Positions 44,169 through 54,713 of a stretch of 64,000 bases of DNA are shown piece by piece (the stretch's first letter is position 1; every line of letters starts with the position of its first letter). The position numbers and the translations under genes were made by a program. This stretch comes from Molanna angustata (Eukaryota; Arthropoda; Insecta; Trichoptera; Molannidae): the NCBI GenBank assembly GCA_963576475.1, contig OY754984.1, positions 19,865,215-19,929,214 on the forward strand, written 5' to 3'. The notes under the pieces were generated by a model, which did no database searches, had not been told where the DNA came from, and was given only the letters and a program-made list of their open reading frames with translations.

Positions 44169-45632
44169 GTGAAGCGACAGCGACACCAACCGTATGTAGC
44201 GATGAACGAACGGGGGGAGGAAGATGAAGGGGGCGGTAGGCCCCCTCCCGCACCTGACAACAATGTCATTAATAAGCAGTTATTCGTTTCAACATCAGGT
44301 AAAACTAAAGCCCAGTCCACACTACCGCAAACCGATAGAGATACTAACACGATTCTATCAACAAAACGTTTCAAACCGAACGAGACAACAATAGAAACGC
44401 GTGTTAACATACCTTTATACCGATACAACGAATGTTCTTTGCCGCCGTATATCGTTCATATACAAAACAAAGTATCGGGAGAAAATCAAATTAATGCAGT
44501 TTCTTTCGGCTCATTCATTTATAAACATAAATTCACTGATATAAAAAAAATAAAACCTCTAGGAAAACGTTTAATATCTATAGAATTCAACAATTATTTG
44601 ACCGCGAATTCTATTTTGAATAACAAAATTTTAGAAGAAAAAAATTACGTAACATTTATTCCATCGTTTCATGTGACTCGTCTGGGAGTGGTAAAGGATA
44701 TTCCTACATCATTTTCGGACGATGAAATCATCCAAAACTTGGAGGTTCCCCCAGGATTTGGAAAGGCTTTGAAAATCCGTAGACTGAATTACAGAGACCG
44801 TAGGGCCGAAACTCCAACATGGAGACCATCGCAGACAGTTGTAGTAACGTTTGAGGGACAGAGACTCCCTTCTCATGTGTATCTATTTTATAATCGTCTT
44901 CCCGTAGACACATATATCTTTCCAACGATACAATGCCATAAGTGCCTGAGATTTGGACACACAAAAAACAATTGTAAATCTAGTATTGCTAGATGTTATA
45001 AATGTCGTTCCCAGCATCTCGGTGAGACTTGTACAGAAAATATTGAAAACTTAATTTGCGCTAACTGTACGGGTAATCATTCAGCCCTGGATATCAACTG
45101 CCCGGAGTTGACGCGCCAAAAAAATATAAAAAAAGTGATGGCGGAAAATTCTGTATCTTATATTGAGGCATCAAGTATGTTCCCACCGGCGAAAATCACA
45201 TATTCAGAAAAAACAAAAATTATTCCTAATGCTGAAAACCAAACCCACTCTAGGCTAAAATGGAGACAAATATCTCATATAAGTAAAACGCCCCATTCAA
45301 AAACTAACGCTTTATCAATAAACGAAAAAAAACACTTAGACTCCATACTGATAGCCCCAAATGGAAACTACCCTTCTCCAAATAATGGTTGTGCCCTTCC
45401 TAACAATACAAGCAACTATGACCCCATGAACAACCGCAAAGAAATTATCCTTAACTGTATATATAACATGTTAAACGAACTACTTACTACTGGAAACTAT
45501 GTTTCCATACCGTCCAACGATGAAATAATAAAAAATACATTAAAAAACGCTACATTAATTACTAACGAAGATAATAACATAACTGAACCAACACATTCCA
45601 ATACAGATGCACCGTCGGTTCCTCTGCCGTAG
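44169..45632 (+). CDS. ORF1 protein (Gag-like, RNA-binding) of the I-type LINE
   Basis: 487 codons. It is presumed to bind the element RNA and form the ribonucleoprotein that returns to the nucleus. The N-terminal part is basic and Pro/Gly-rich. The middle has an FVTF-like, RRM-like region, and three Cys-His knuckles follow at about residues 256-312: CHKCLRFGHTKNNC, CYKCRSQHLGETC and CANCTGNHSALDINC. The C-terminal 170 residues are Asn/Ser/Pro-rich and probably disordered. I use the first ATG. A second in-frame ATG lies 11 codons on (MNERG). It stops 45 bp before ORF2. Confidence 0.93.
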   Translation: MKRQRHQPYVAMNERGEEDEGGGRPPPAPDNNVINKQLFVSTSGKTKAQSTLPQTDRDTNTILSTKRFKPNETTIETRVNIPLYRYNECSLPPYIVHIQNKVSGENQINAVSFGSFIYKHKFTDIKKIKPLGKRLISIEFNNYLTANSILNNKILEEKNYVTFIPSFHVTRLGVVKDIPTSFSDDEIIQNLEVPPGFGKALKIRRLNYRDRRAETPTWRPSQTVVVTFEGQRLPSHVYLFYNRLPVDTYIFPTIQCHKCLRFGHTKNNCKSSIARCYKCRSQHLGETCTENIENLICANCTGNHSALDINCPELTRQKNIKKVMAENSVSYIEASSMFPPAKITYSEKTKIIPNAENQTHSRLKWRQISHISKTPHSKTNALSINEKKHLDSILIAPNGNYPSPNNGCALPNNTSNYDPMNNRKEIILNCIYNMLNELLTTGNYVSIPSNDEIIKNTLKNATLITNEDNNITEPTHSNTDAPSVPLP

Positions 45633-45677
45633 GTTGCATAGCATACGTATCAAATCTATATTTTATCATACTCTAAA

Positions 45678-48600
45678 ATGGCTTTAAACATTCTTCAATG
45701 GAACTGTAGGAGTGCTGCTCCTAATAAAGACTCAATATTAAATCTTCTATCTGGAAATCAGATAGACGTAGCTGCATTGTCCGAAACTTGGCTTAGAGAT
45801 GATAAGCTATTTAAAATACACGGTTACCGATGCCTTACTGACAATAGACTGGACGGTCGTGGAGGTTGTGCATTATTAATAAAAGATTCATTATATTTCA
45901 ATCAGGTACACCCAAAAACAATCAACTGCCCTTTCCAGTTAGTCGCTGCCGAAATAAATGGCACAACTTTCGTATCAATATACATTTCCCCTAATTTTCA
46001 ACCCACAAAATCAATATTGAAGTCAGTATTCAATCGTTTACCTTCACCATTTGTAATACTTGGGGATTTCAATGCCCATCATAGCATATGGGGTTCATCT
46101 ACATGTACAAGATTAGGCAGAATAATAGTAGATCTATTAAATGAGCTGAGTTTATGTGTTATTAATGATGGATCTCCTACGCGAGTCCCCGTACCAAATC
46201 AACGACCAAGTGCCGTAGATTTAACAATTTGTAGCCCAGAATTAGCCCCTTACCTGGATTGGAATATTCAACCCGATCCATTCAACAGTGACCACTTTCC
46301 GATTTGTGTTCTCTACTCTCATCCGTCCTGCAAACTAGTACGCAATCTTTCCTCCTACAGCAATGCACCACAAATAAGAAAAAAGAGATTTAGTAAAAAC
46401 ATTTGTAATTTTGAAAAAGCCAATTGGTCTGGATTTGTTAATTTCACGGATGACCCAACCAATTCACGACTAATTATACCCTCTAAAGAAAATTTACTAG
46501 ATTGTTACGATAATTTCATAGAAACAATAGAAAAAGCGGAAAATTTCATCCCTAAGAAAGTTAATAAAACCAAAAAATATCCTCCTCCTCCACCTTGGTG
46601 GGATTCGGAATGCGAAGATCAAACAATTCTTAGAAAAGAAGCGCTTAAGGTGTATAGAAAAAATATGACATTGGAAAATTATTTGATTTTTAAAAATATT
46701 CAAGCCAAAGTAAAGAGATTTCTGAGAAACAAAAAGCGAAAAGGATGGATAGACTTCTGCACATCGCTTTCTCCTCAAACACCAATATCTACCGTTTGGA
46801 ATAACATTAAAAAATTCCGCGGATCATTCAAATTATCGCCTCTAAAATCGTGCCCGAAGCTATGGTCAGATGACTTTTTGAACAAACTCGCTCCTCCATT
46901 TGCTGCAAATGCTGACGAACTTCTCACAGAATATTCCTTCCCACCTAATAACAACTCGTTAGATGCTCCATTCCAAACTAACGAACTCAAAGCCATCCTC
47001 GAAATCGTCAAAAATACCGCCCCAGGAATCGATGGAATCCCATATGTCATCTTAGCAAATACTAGCGACAGTATGCTAGAATACTTCACCAAATTAATAA
47101 ACATAATATTTGATTCTGGCACTGTCCCTGATACATGGAAGTCCCAACTAATTATTCCAATTCTAAAACCAAAGAAAGACCCAAATTCGGGAGAAAATTA
47201 CAGACCAATTGCTCTTGCCTCAACTCTTCTAAAATTAACCGAACATCTGATCAAAAGAAGAATCGATTGGTTCGTTGAAAATAAACAAACCTTTCCTCAT
47301 AACATGTTTGGATTCAGAAAAAAAAAATCTACCCTCGAAAGTGTATCTAACTTAGTAACAGACATTCTGTTAGCTTTTTCCAGACAGGAACATGTCGTAG
47401 GAGCGAGTTTGGACATCTCTAGCGCATTTGATAATGTACACTTTCCAATTCTTAAAACCAAACTCACTCGCATAGGGATCCCAACTAAGTTAACGTCATT
47501 TATAATCAACCTTCTTGTTAATAGAAAAATTATTTTAGATATCCAAGGTATCCACTTACAAGAAAGAATCGTTGGTAAAGGATTGCCTCAGGGGTCAGTT
47601 TTAAGCCCAATACTCTTTAATATTTACATCCTTGAAATTTTTCATCTTATATATTCTCCGATACAGTTATTAAATTATGCGGATGATTTTTTCATATATG
47701 TATCAGGTAAAAACTTACAACAAATGGAGATGTTGCTTAACGACAATTTAAAAATAATAGCTTCGCGGTTATCAGACATTGGAATGAATCTTAGTCTAAG
47801 TAAATGTAAATCAATCATCTTTACCAAAAAACGTTCAATCCCGGCTATTAAAATCATCATAAATAATACTGCCTTACCAGCTACAACTGAAATTAAATTC
47901 CTCGGTATTATCATGGATTCCAGACTCTCTTGGAATTCTCAAGTTATCCACACTGCTAATAAATGTCAGTCCGGTTTAAATGCTATGCGAGCAGTAACGC
48001 GCACTTGGTGGGGTGGTCATCCATCTATTCTCAGAATAATGTACACATCCTATATTCGCAGTCAAATCGATTACGGTTTACTCCTTTTAAGCCCTTTATC
48101 AAAAAAGAATTCCCAAATCCTTGACAAAATCCAATATGAGAGTTTGAGAATTGTTTTGGGAGCTATGAAGTCTTCACCGGTGAACGCCCTCCAAGTAGAG
48201 GCCGCAGATCCTCCTATTGAATTGAGAAAACAATACCTATCAGACAACTTCTTCGGAAAATGCTATTGTATAAAATTTCACCCTTTAGTTAACAAAATCA
48301 ATCATTTGAAACATTACTTTGTAAATAAAAACACTTTTTGGAAGAATAAAAAACCAACTCCACTAATCAAAAGCCTTAAATTTATGGAAATGTACTCACA
48401 AGTTCTACTCAAATCTGAAATACTTCCTGTTTATTCCATCCCCTACCATAACTTAGTAGATACTCCAACTTTCATCCAATCTTTAAACATAGTTCCAGAT
48501 ACCTTTGCCTCCAAACGCTTCAACCAAGAAATATCAAATAAATGGAGCAAATGGAAATTACTGTATACAGATGGATCGAAGCTAGACAATGTGAACAACG

Positions 48601-49424
48601 TAGGATCGGCAGTTTTCAGTGAATCGGACAATGCTAAATTGATGTTGACTCTTCATAAGGAAGCAACCATTTTCTCAGCGGAGTGTGTTGCAATATTGGA
48701 AGCTCTGAATTACGCAGAAACAAAACAGTTCTCACACACTTTAATTTTAACAGATTCATTAAGCGCAATTCAAAAATTAAGCAGATCCCCTCTTTCTTAT
48801 GTGGATGATCCCTACTGTATCCAAATTAGAACAAAAATTAAAAAAATCAAGGACCAAAAAAAAGAAGCATGTTTGGCATGGATACCAAGTCACTGCGGAA
48901 TAAAAGGGAATGAGAAGGCAGATGAACTAGCCAAAATGTCAACCAAATGTACTACAAGGACTCACCCCTTCATTATTTTAAACGATATTCTTCCTAATAT
49001 TAAGATGCGCCTAATGGAGAATTGGCAGTCTCATTGGGACTTTGTCTCTCAAACGAAGGGCAGGCTGTATAGAGAGACTCAGCCAAGACTCGCCAGAAAG
49101 CCGTGGTTCAGTGAAATGATGTTCGACAAACATACGACCAGTGTACTGTGTCGAATGCGCCTCGGACATTGTTCTACTGGTGAGCATTTGGCAAGGATTG
49201 GAGTTATTGAGTCGAATCTATGCGAGTGCGGAACAAACGACGAAACGCTGGATCATATATTTTTTGAATGTCCATTAAGAAACGCGTACCCAAATTTTTA
49301 TACAGATTTAATAAGAATAAAAACGCCAATGCCAGTGAATATGAGGTCGCTTTTGGCTTCCAATTCCAAAAACACATACATCTTGATTGTCAGATTTATT
49401 AAAAATAACCTAATTGAGATCTAA
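45678..49424 (+). CDS. ORF2 protein (endonuclease, reverse transcriptase, RNase H) of the I-type LINE
   Basis: 1248 codons. It nicks target DNA and reverse transcribes the element RNA in place. The apurinic-type endonuclease fills about residues 1-230: ILQWNCRS, LSETWL, GDFNAHHSIWG and SAVDLTICSP with SDHFPI. RT spans about 430-760: GASLDISSAFDNV, GLPQGSVLSPILFNIY and the active site LNYADDFFIY near 667. RNase H lies at about 960-1090: LYTDGSKLDNV (962), TDSLSAIQ (1024) and WIPSHCGIKGNEKADELAK (1068-1086). A C-terminal Cys-His motif (CECG...HIFFEC) lies near 1181-1198. All catalytic residues that I can recognise are present. Confidence 0.96.
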   Translation: MALNILQWNCRSAAPNKDSILNLLSGNQIDVAALSETWLRDDKLFKIHGYRCLTDNRLDGRGGCALLIKDSLYFNQVHPKTINCPFQLVAAEINGTTFVSIYISPNFQPTKSILKSVFNRLPSPFVILGDFNAHHSIWGSSTCTRLGRIIVDLLNELSLCVINDGSPTRVPVPNQRPSAVDLTICSPELAPYLDWNIQPDPFNSDHFPICVLYSHPSCKLVRNLSSYSNAPQIRKKRFSKNICNFEKANWSGFVNFTDDPTNSRLIIPSKENLLDCYDNFIETIEKAENFIPKKVNKTKKYPPPPPWWDSECEDQTILRKEALKVYRKNMTLENYLIFKNIQAKVKRFLRNKKRKGWIDFCTSLSPQTPISTVWNNIKKFRGSFKLSPLKSCPKLWSDDFLNKLAPPFAANADELLTEYSFPPNNNSLDAPFQTNELKAILEIVKNTAPGIDGIPYVILANTSDSMLEYFTKLINIIFDSGTVPDTWKSQLIIPILKPKKDPNSGENYRPIALASTLLKLTEHLIKRRIDWFVENKQTFPHNMFGFRKKKSTLESVSNLVTDILLAFSRQEHVVGASLDISSAFDNVHFPILKTKLTRIGIPTKLTSFIINLLVNRKIILDIQGIHLQERIVGKGLPQGSVLSPILFNIYILEIFHLIYSPIQLLNYADDFFIYVSGKNLQQMEMLLNDNLKIIASRLSDIGMNLSLSKCKSIIFTKKRSIPAIKIIINNTALPATTEIKFLGIIMDSRLSWNSQVIHTANKCQSGLNAMRAVTRTWWGGHPSILRIMYTSYIRSQIDYGLLLLSPLSKKNSQILDKIQYESLRIVLGAMKSSPVNALQVEAADPPIELRKQYLSDNFFGKCYCIKFHPLVNKINHLKHYFVNKNTFWKNKKPTPLIKSLKFMEMYSQVLLKSEILPVYSIPYHNLVDTPTFIQSLNIVPDTFASKRFNQEISNKWSKWKLLYTDGSKLDNVNNVGSAVFSESDNAKLMLTLHKEATIFSAECVAILEALNYAETKQFSHTLILTDSLSAIQKLSRSPLSYVDDPYCIQIRTKIKKIKDQKKEACLAWIPSHCGIKGNEKADELAKMSTKCTTRTHPFIILNDILPNIKMRLMENWQSHWDFVSQTKGRLYRETQPRLARKPWFSEMMFDKHTTSVLCRMRLGHCSTGEHLARIGVIESNLCECGTNDETLDHIFFECPLRNAYPNFYTDLIRIKTPMPVNMRSLLASNSKNTYILIVRFIKNNLIEI

Positions 49425-49567
49425 AGTAAACAGTTTTCATAAACTTCACACACAAAACAGTTAACTAAATCATTTATACCTTTTTTGGCAAATAACACCC
49501 GATCGGGGTGAATAGCCAGATTAAAATATAAAAAAAAAAAAACTCAGCCACGAAAGCCGAGTTATAG

Positions 49568-49907
49568 TATGTCCTATCTAAATTTATCCGTCTGAATTTT
49601 AGTATATGAGAAATGTCAAAAGGTTGAATGATTTATACGGGACTCATTACGTCACACCGCGCGGATAAAATCATTTTCGTAAAACGTTTTCGTATTCTGA
49701 AACGAATCAGAATAGGACATTTTATGCACTACTCTGATTCGTTTCAGAGTACGAAAACGTCTATAACCAACGGGCCACCGTGGATAAATGGATTTTATCG
49801 GCGCGGTGACGTAATGAGTCCCGTATAAATACATACAGTCAACTTTTTAACATTTCTCATATACTAAATTCAGACGGATAAATTTAGACGAATCAGAATA
49901 GGACATA
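49568..49907. mobile_element. Large foldback element (340 bp) with TA-like target
   Basis: TATGTCCTAT at the left and ATAGGACATA at the right. The arms continue inward through AATTTATCCGTCTGAATTT, ATATGAGAAATGT and TACGGGACTCATTACGTCAC on the left, each with its inverted partner on the right. The centre repeats AACGAATCAGAATAGGACAT. It lies 14 bp beyond the I-type LINE. Confidence 0.8.
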
Positions 49908-50030
49908 GTACGTCCGATTCTATAACTTTTTAAGAACGTTCCGGCTAAAATAGGTGCGATCCTATTCCACATAATCCAAGTCACGAATTAGTCCAATTCC
50001 CTATTCTGTAACCACATTTTAGTCGAATCA
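49908..50030 (+). repeat. MITE-related fragment
   Basis: AACTTTTTAAGAACGTTCCGG and the following TCCATATAATCCAAGT-type sequence resemble 29430-29495. CTATTCTGTAAC near 50015 resembles the element end there. Confidence 0.45.
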
Positions 50031-50126
50031 ACTGTCAAAATGTTATAATTTTAGTTCACACCTTATTGAAAGCGTACTTTTTTTTTCAATATTTAAAACT
50101 GTCACTTCATGATAGAACTCCATAAT

Positions 50127-50263
50127 CAACTAAAATTATGAAAAAAATATATTTAATTTTACGTTCTACTTAAATTTTTCGCAAACGCGACTCCCTTTCA
50201 CCGGTATCGCTCTATGATGAGCATCGTCAGAATGGTGAAATAATTTTTTCATAATTTTAGTTG
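50127..50263. repeat. Inverted repeat, MITE-like
   Basis: CAACTAAAATTATGAAAAAA and TTTTTTCATAATTTTAGTTG are perfect inverted arms around a more GC-rich centre. TTGAAAGCGTACTT occurs outside it on both sides in direct orientation. Confidence 0.5.
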
Positions 50264-50900
50264 AAAGCGTACTTGTTGTTTTCATAGCAGTTCGGGATAT
50301 TTTAGTTATGTTGAATGAAATTTGTAATCGATTTTTCACTAGCATACATTAAACTACTCAATAAGTTTTTTCTTAATATTGATTTAATTCACAGTTAAAT
50401 AATGCAGCACAGTTTAGAAATGTATATTATTATGATTTTAACTGTTTTTACGTGTGAAATATGCATAATAATATTAAATTTGTAATACTTATTTCAAATG
50501 TAAATTCGTAATTGAAATGCATTTATATTTTAAAGATTATGTGAATAATGTTATGTAATACATTCTGTGAATTTACCAACAAATAAAAATGAAATAAAAT
50601 AAAATATAGTAGTTTGTAGAGGATTTTGACTGTGGATGAAGGACAAAGAGGGAAATGAGGGTCGTGAAGTAGTCTGCCGTATAAAGCTACCACTCAATCA
50701 ACCGGTACTAGCTTACTCCATAATATCATTTTTCGATATTTGTCATAATCAAATTAGAAGACATCAATCTCATTAAAATTTTCATTGTATTGACGACATA
50801 TAAAGAAGCCGTATATGTTAAAATAAATATATATTCGCAGTATTATAGAGTATTTTCAATAGTTCGCTCTATGTACTGAAATAACATGGAACAATTCAGG
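50264..50900. other. No gene seen
   Basis: AT-rich spacer without recognisable features. Confidence 0.5.
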
Positions 50901-50911
50901 TCTTCTGGGGG

Positions 50912-51065
50912 CCTAGACAACGTGTCATTTAAGCTAAGCGTTATATCGCTAAGCGATAGTAAATGTATGAAATTGGTCGCTATGACAACACGTGACAGCC
51001 ACAAATTTCATACATTTCTATCGCTTAGCGATATAACGCTTAGCTTTAATGGCATGTTGTCTAGG
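50912..51065. mobile_element. Near-perfect foldback element, 154 bp
   Basis: The arms are about 62 bp: CCTAGACAACGTGTCATTTA through AAGCGTTATATCGCTAAGCG to ATGTATGAAATT, mirrored on the right and ending GTTGTCTAGG. The loop is about 28 bp. Each arm contains a small palindrome of its own (ATCGCTAAGCGAT). A TA target inside CCTAG/CTAGG is possible. Too short to code. Confidence 0.8.
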
Positions 51066-51160
51066 GGGGCTGGTCCTTCTTGTTGGGGCATATAAATGAA
51101 ACTAATTTTACAATATCAGGTGCATCGAAGCAGTTGTTCAGTTGATCATTATAAGATTTA

Positions 51161-53820
51161 TTGTTAAAATTAATAGTTCATTTGGTAAGTGGTACGTCGG
51201 TACCGATTACTATCACGGAAGCAAACAACGTATGCGTCAAATGTCTGGATTCAATAGTCATAATTGCTATTTATCGCTCCCCTTCGCACAGCAATATAAC
51301 CCCGTTTATAAACTCCTTGAATGAAGCTCTGAGAAGTCAAAATAGATACAGAAACTGTATCATAGCTGGGGACTTAAATATTAATATTATAGGAGAAAGA
51401 CACCATCAAGCTGATGATTATGAATGCCTGTTTGCAAGTAATGGCTTTCTGTCAGCCTACCTACTAGAATAACATCTTCTACGCGATCCTGCATAGATCA
51501 TATATATGCCAGGACCACACTTAAAATCACAGCAGCCGTGATAAACACAACAGTGACTGACCACTTCGCCACGATAGCTGCTTTTGTCAATAAAAATAAT
51601 GTCGAAAAATCTACTCCACAAAACTTAACCCCTCGCAAATTTACAGATTATAATTCGATAAAATCTGAGCTTGATACTTTATCTTGGACAAATATCCTCA
51701 ACGAAAATGATGTCAACAATGCAATGAAAATGTTCATCGAACAAGTAAACACATGTGTCACCAAACACACTACGATTAGGACGCTGAACCATAAAAACAA
51801 AAAACTTCGACCATGGATCAACAGTAATATTGTGAAAAGTCTGCATAAACGCGACAAACTTCATATGCAGGTCTCTAGATTTCCAAACAACCATAGACTA
51901 CTAACTTACTACAAAAAATATAGAAACATTTGCAGAATATTAGTGAAGCAGACTAAAAAAGAATATTACAGACGAAAAATTGCAGAAAACAAAGAAGATC
52001 CTAAAGCATTGTGGAAAGCAGTGAAAGAAATTAACAATATAAGTGGGAATACAACTATAAAACTAAAACAAATTGAACATAATCACAAGAAGATTACTGA
52101 CAAAACAGAAATAGCTACAACACTAAACAATTATTTTGCGGACATAGGACAGACTTTAGCACATCAACTTTTGAACAAAATGAATACCGATGAACTATCC
52201 CTAGCTAACAAATTCAATAACACTACTACTACACACAATACATTCACAATGACACCTTTTCAGACCAAAAACATAATTAACCAAATAGATAGACTGAGAA
52301 ACGACTGCGCTACCGGACCTGACAAACTAGACACTAAACTAATCAAGCAAATAAAACAACAAATAGCTATCCCATTTACCCATATTTGTAATCTAAGCAT
52401 TTCTAGTGGTGTCTTCCCCGATCATTTCAAATATGCCAATATTGTCCCAATATACAAATGCAGCGACAAACAGAGTCCATCGAATTATAGGCCAATCTCG
52501 CTCTTAAATGTTTTATCAAAGGTTCTTGAAAATCTTGTTAAATATCAACTAGTAGAATACTTGGACAAACACAAAATTCTCTCGAATAATCAATTTGGTT
52601 TTCGGAAAAATATGGGAGTACAAGACGCAATCTTGAAAGTCACGAAACACATTTCAAAAAACGTTGACCAAAACAAAAATTGCATTGCTGTGTTCCTTGA
52701 TTTAAGTAAAGCATTTGATACGGTATCTCATAAAATCCTACTAAAGAAAATTGAGAATATTGGTATAAAAGATACGTCATATAACTGGTTTAAGACATAT
52801 ATAACTGATCGCACTCACTCAATAAACATTGATTCTGAAATAAGCTCAAACAGACAATTATCGTACGGAGTACCTCAAGGTAGCACACTTGGGCCGATTC
52901 TGTTCCTACTATACATTAACTCACTTTGCCAATTAAATATCGACGGGGACTTGACATGTTATGCAGATGACACAGTTATAATTTTTACATCTGACTCTTG
53001 GACAGGAGTATTTAATAGGGCCTCTGTCGGACTTGATAAAATTAAACAATGGTTAGACGTTAATCTACTGACACTAAATATTGAAAAAACAAAGTACATG
53101 ACTTTTAGTATAGACCCTAGACGTCAACCTAAGCTCGACAGCAACTTGACTATACACGATTGTACTCGACGTCAAAGCTGCTCCTGCAAGACTCTCAATA
53201 GGACAGCGGAAATTAAATACTTAGGTATTTACATTGACAATTTCTTTAGATGGACTGAACACATAAACGCAACTGCGAAAAAAAATAGAAAACTTATATA
53301 TTTATTCAAAAACATTCGTAATATAATGGACCAAAAAACTTTAAAAACTATATATTATGCTTTAGCACAATCCATTATCTCTCACGGAATGATTGGATGG
53401 GGAGGTGCAGCTAAAACAAATATGGATCCTCTCTTCAAAGCTCAAAAAGCTCTCATTAAAGTAATTACAAAAAAACCTTTCCTTTTCCCAACCATTCAAC
53501 TATTTAAAGACTTTAACGTACTAACTGTAACACAACTTTATGTAAAACAAATACTAATACACTTTCACAACGATAAAGAAAACCATATCACTGCTCAACA
53601 TTCTCACGATACAAGACACAGACTTCAACTAATAACTCCGAAGACGAATACTGCATACGGACATAGACATTATCAATACTTGGCTCCAAAAATACTAAAT
53701 TTAGTTGCTAAAGACATAAAGGACATACAGATAATGAAGAAAACAAGACTAAAACTAACAATTCATACGTGGCTATATAATAAAGGGATTGACTATTGTC
53801 AGCAAATTGTCAATCCTTAA
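51161..53820 (+). pseudogene. CR1-type endonuclease-RT polyprotein, 5' truncated and frameshifted
   Basis: 51161-51472 holds the C-terminal endonuclease: IVIIAIYRSPSHSN and CIIAGDLNINI. A frameshift near 51455-51465 follows. The next frame opens with SCIDHIYAR and NTTVTDHFAT (endonuclease end, including the SDH-like His). It continues without a stop to 53820 through RPWINSNIVKSLHKRDKL, CATGPDKL, PIYKCSDK and NYRPISLLNVLSK, AVFLDLSKAFDTVSH, GVPQGSTLGPILFLLYIN, the active site CYADDTVIIF (about 52960) and a C-terminal HYQYLAPKILNLV. The catalytic RT residues are present, but the missing N-terminus and the frameshift make the copy inactive. Confidence 0.88.
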
Positions 53821-53922
53821 CAACATATTATGTATACAACAAATCTCATATAGGACTAACATAGTGAAACATAGACTGCACAATATAACAACATTATGTA
53901 ACTAATTATTATGTAACTAGTA

Positions 53923-53959
53923 TACCACCTCGGAACAGGCCTGGCCTAGTGAGGTGGTA
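53923..53959 (+). other. LINE 3'-UTR hairpin, copy 4
   Basis: A perfect 9-bp stem TACCACCTC/GAGGTGGTA closes the 19-nt loop GGAACAGGCCTGGCCTAGT. It lies about 100 bp after the pol stop codon. Confidence 0.7.
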
Positions 53960-54099
53960 CAAACCAACCCATATATTTGAAATAATTTTAAGTGTAATTT
54001 TACTGATGTATTTTTACTTGTACTTATTTTGTATTTTTTATTTTTGGTATTAATAATAAAAAAAAAAAAAAAAAAAAATTGTTTTAATAGGGCTTGAAA

Positions 54100-54290
54100 G
54101 ATGTGGTCACCCTATACTTTATATTCTTTTTTTTTCAAATTTCAATGTTATTTATTGTTTGTCATAGACACATTCCACTTATTGTAAAGTCATTCATCTC
54201 GATACAGGTTCAACCCTAGTGAGACGAATGACTTTAATATAATATATTTTGTATGTAAATTTAACAAATTATTAAAATGTCCTTGTATCA
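54100..54290 (+). mobile_element. Second, strongly truncated CR1-like 3' end
   Basis: No coding sequence is left. The segment is recognised only by the hairpin at 54186-54235 and AT-rich 3' sequence. It follows the A tail of the preceding LINE directly. Confidence 0.45.
54186..54235 (+). other. LINE 3'-UTR hairpin, copy 5
   Basis: AAAGTCATTCATCTC and GAGACGAATGACTTT pair over 14 of 15 positions (one A-C mismatch) around the 20-nt loop GATACAGGTTCAACCCTAGT. Confidence 0.7.
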
Positions 54291-54713
54291 AGTAGGTACA
54301 TATATATCCTTTTGGGGGGTAAATTGTATATTTATTTAATTAATGAAGAAGGGTTTATATTGCATAGGTACGTGTTCAAAAGGATTCTATTTTATTTAAA
54401 ACATATACCTCCAAGTATGATATTGCTTATGTCTGTTTATTAAATAATTGATAATACATAATTTATAGTGATGAAGGGTTTCAATCAAAGAACTACTTAC
54501 ATGATCATTACTGGTTTATTCGAAACAAATGAAATTACAATATAAATACTAACTTAATAAATATGCGATGTCGTGGGTCGGAACTAATAGATAAAGATTA
54601 AACGCGACTCTAATCTATTGAACGATCAACACATGAATAAGGATTTGTAGGTTTGTATCAACGACGGTGGGCTATGTTTCGTTGATCCTCGTAAATCTTC
54701 GGAAGTATGTATT
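54291..54713. other. No gene; old dispersed repeat in part
   Basis: 54330-54530 loosely matches 36310-36500 (both with GTGATGAAGGGTTTCAA). The rest is unassigned. Confidence 0.4.

Larger units (their letters stand above)
43889..49540 (+). mobile_element. Full-length I-type non-LTR retrotransposon with both ORFs open and 13-bp TSD
   Basis: A 5652-bp element. AACTCAGCCACGA is duplicated at 43876-43888 and 49541-49553. The order is 280-bp 5' UTR starting GAGTGGCCATTTTGG, ORF1 with zinc knuckles, a 45-bp gap, ORF2 with endonuclease, RT and RNase H, a short 3' UTR and an 11-base A tail. RNase H in ORF2 places it in the I group (I, LOA, Nimb and relatives) rather than Jockey. No stop or frameshift interrupts either ORF, so the copy may be competent. 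Confidence 0.95.
51150..54078 (+). mobile_element. 5'-truncated CR1-type LINE
   Basis: The copy starts in the endonuclease domain, runs through the whole RT and ends with a 3' UTR hairpin (53923-53959) and a TATTAATAATA plus 20-base A tail at 54078. It has no RNase H. A clear TSD is not visible, in line with CR1-clade habits. One frameshift separates endonuclease from RT. The region 53821-54078 is the 3' UTR. Confidence 0.85.

Noticed and set aside
44169..45632. Host CCHC zinc-finger protein
   Set aside because: It is ORF1 of the LINE: it lies between the TSDs, 45 bp before ORF2.
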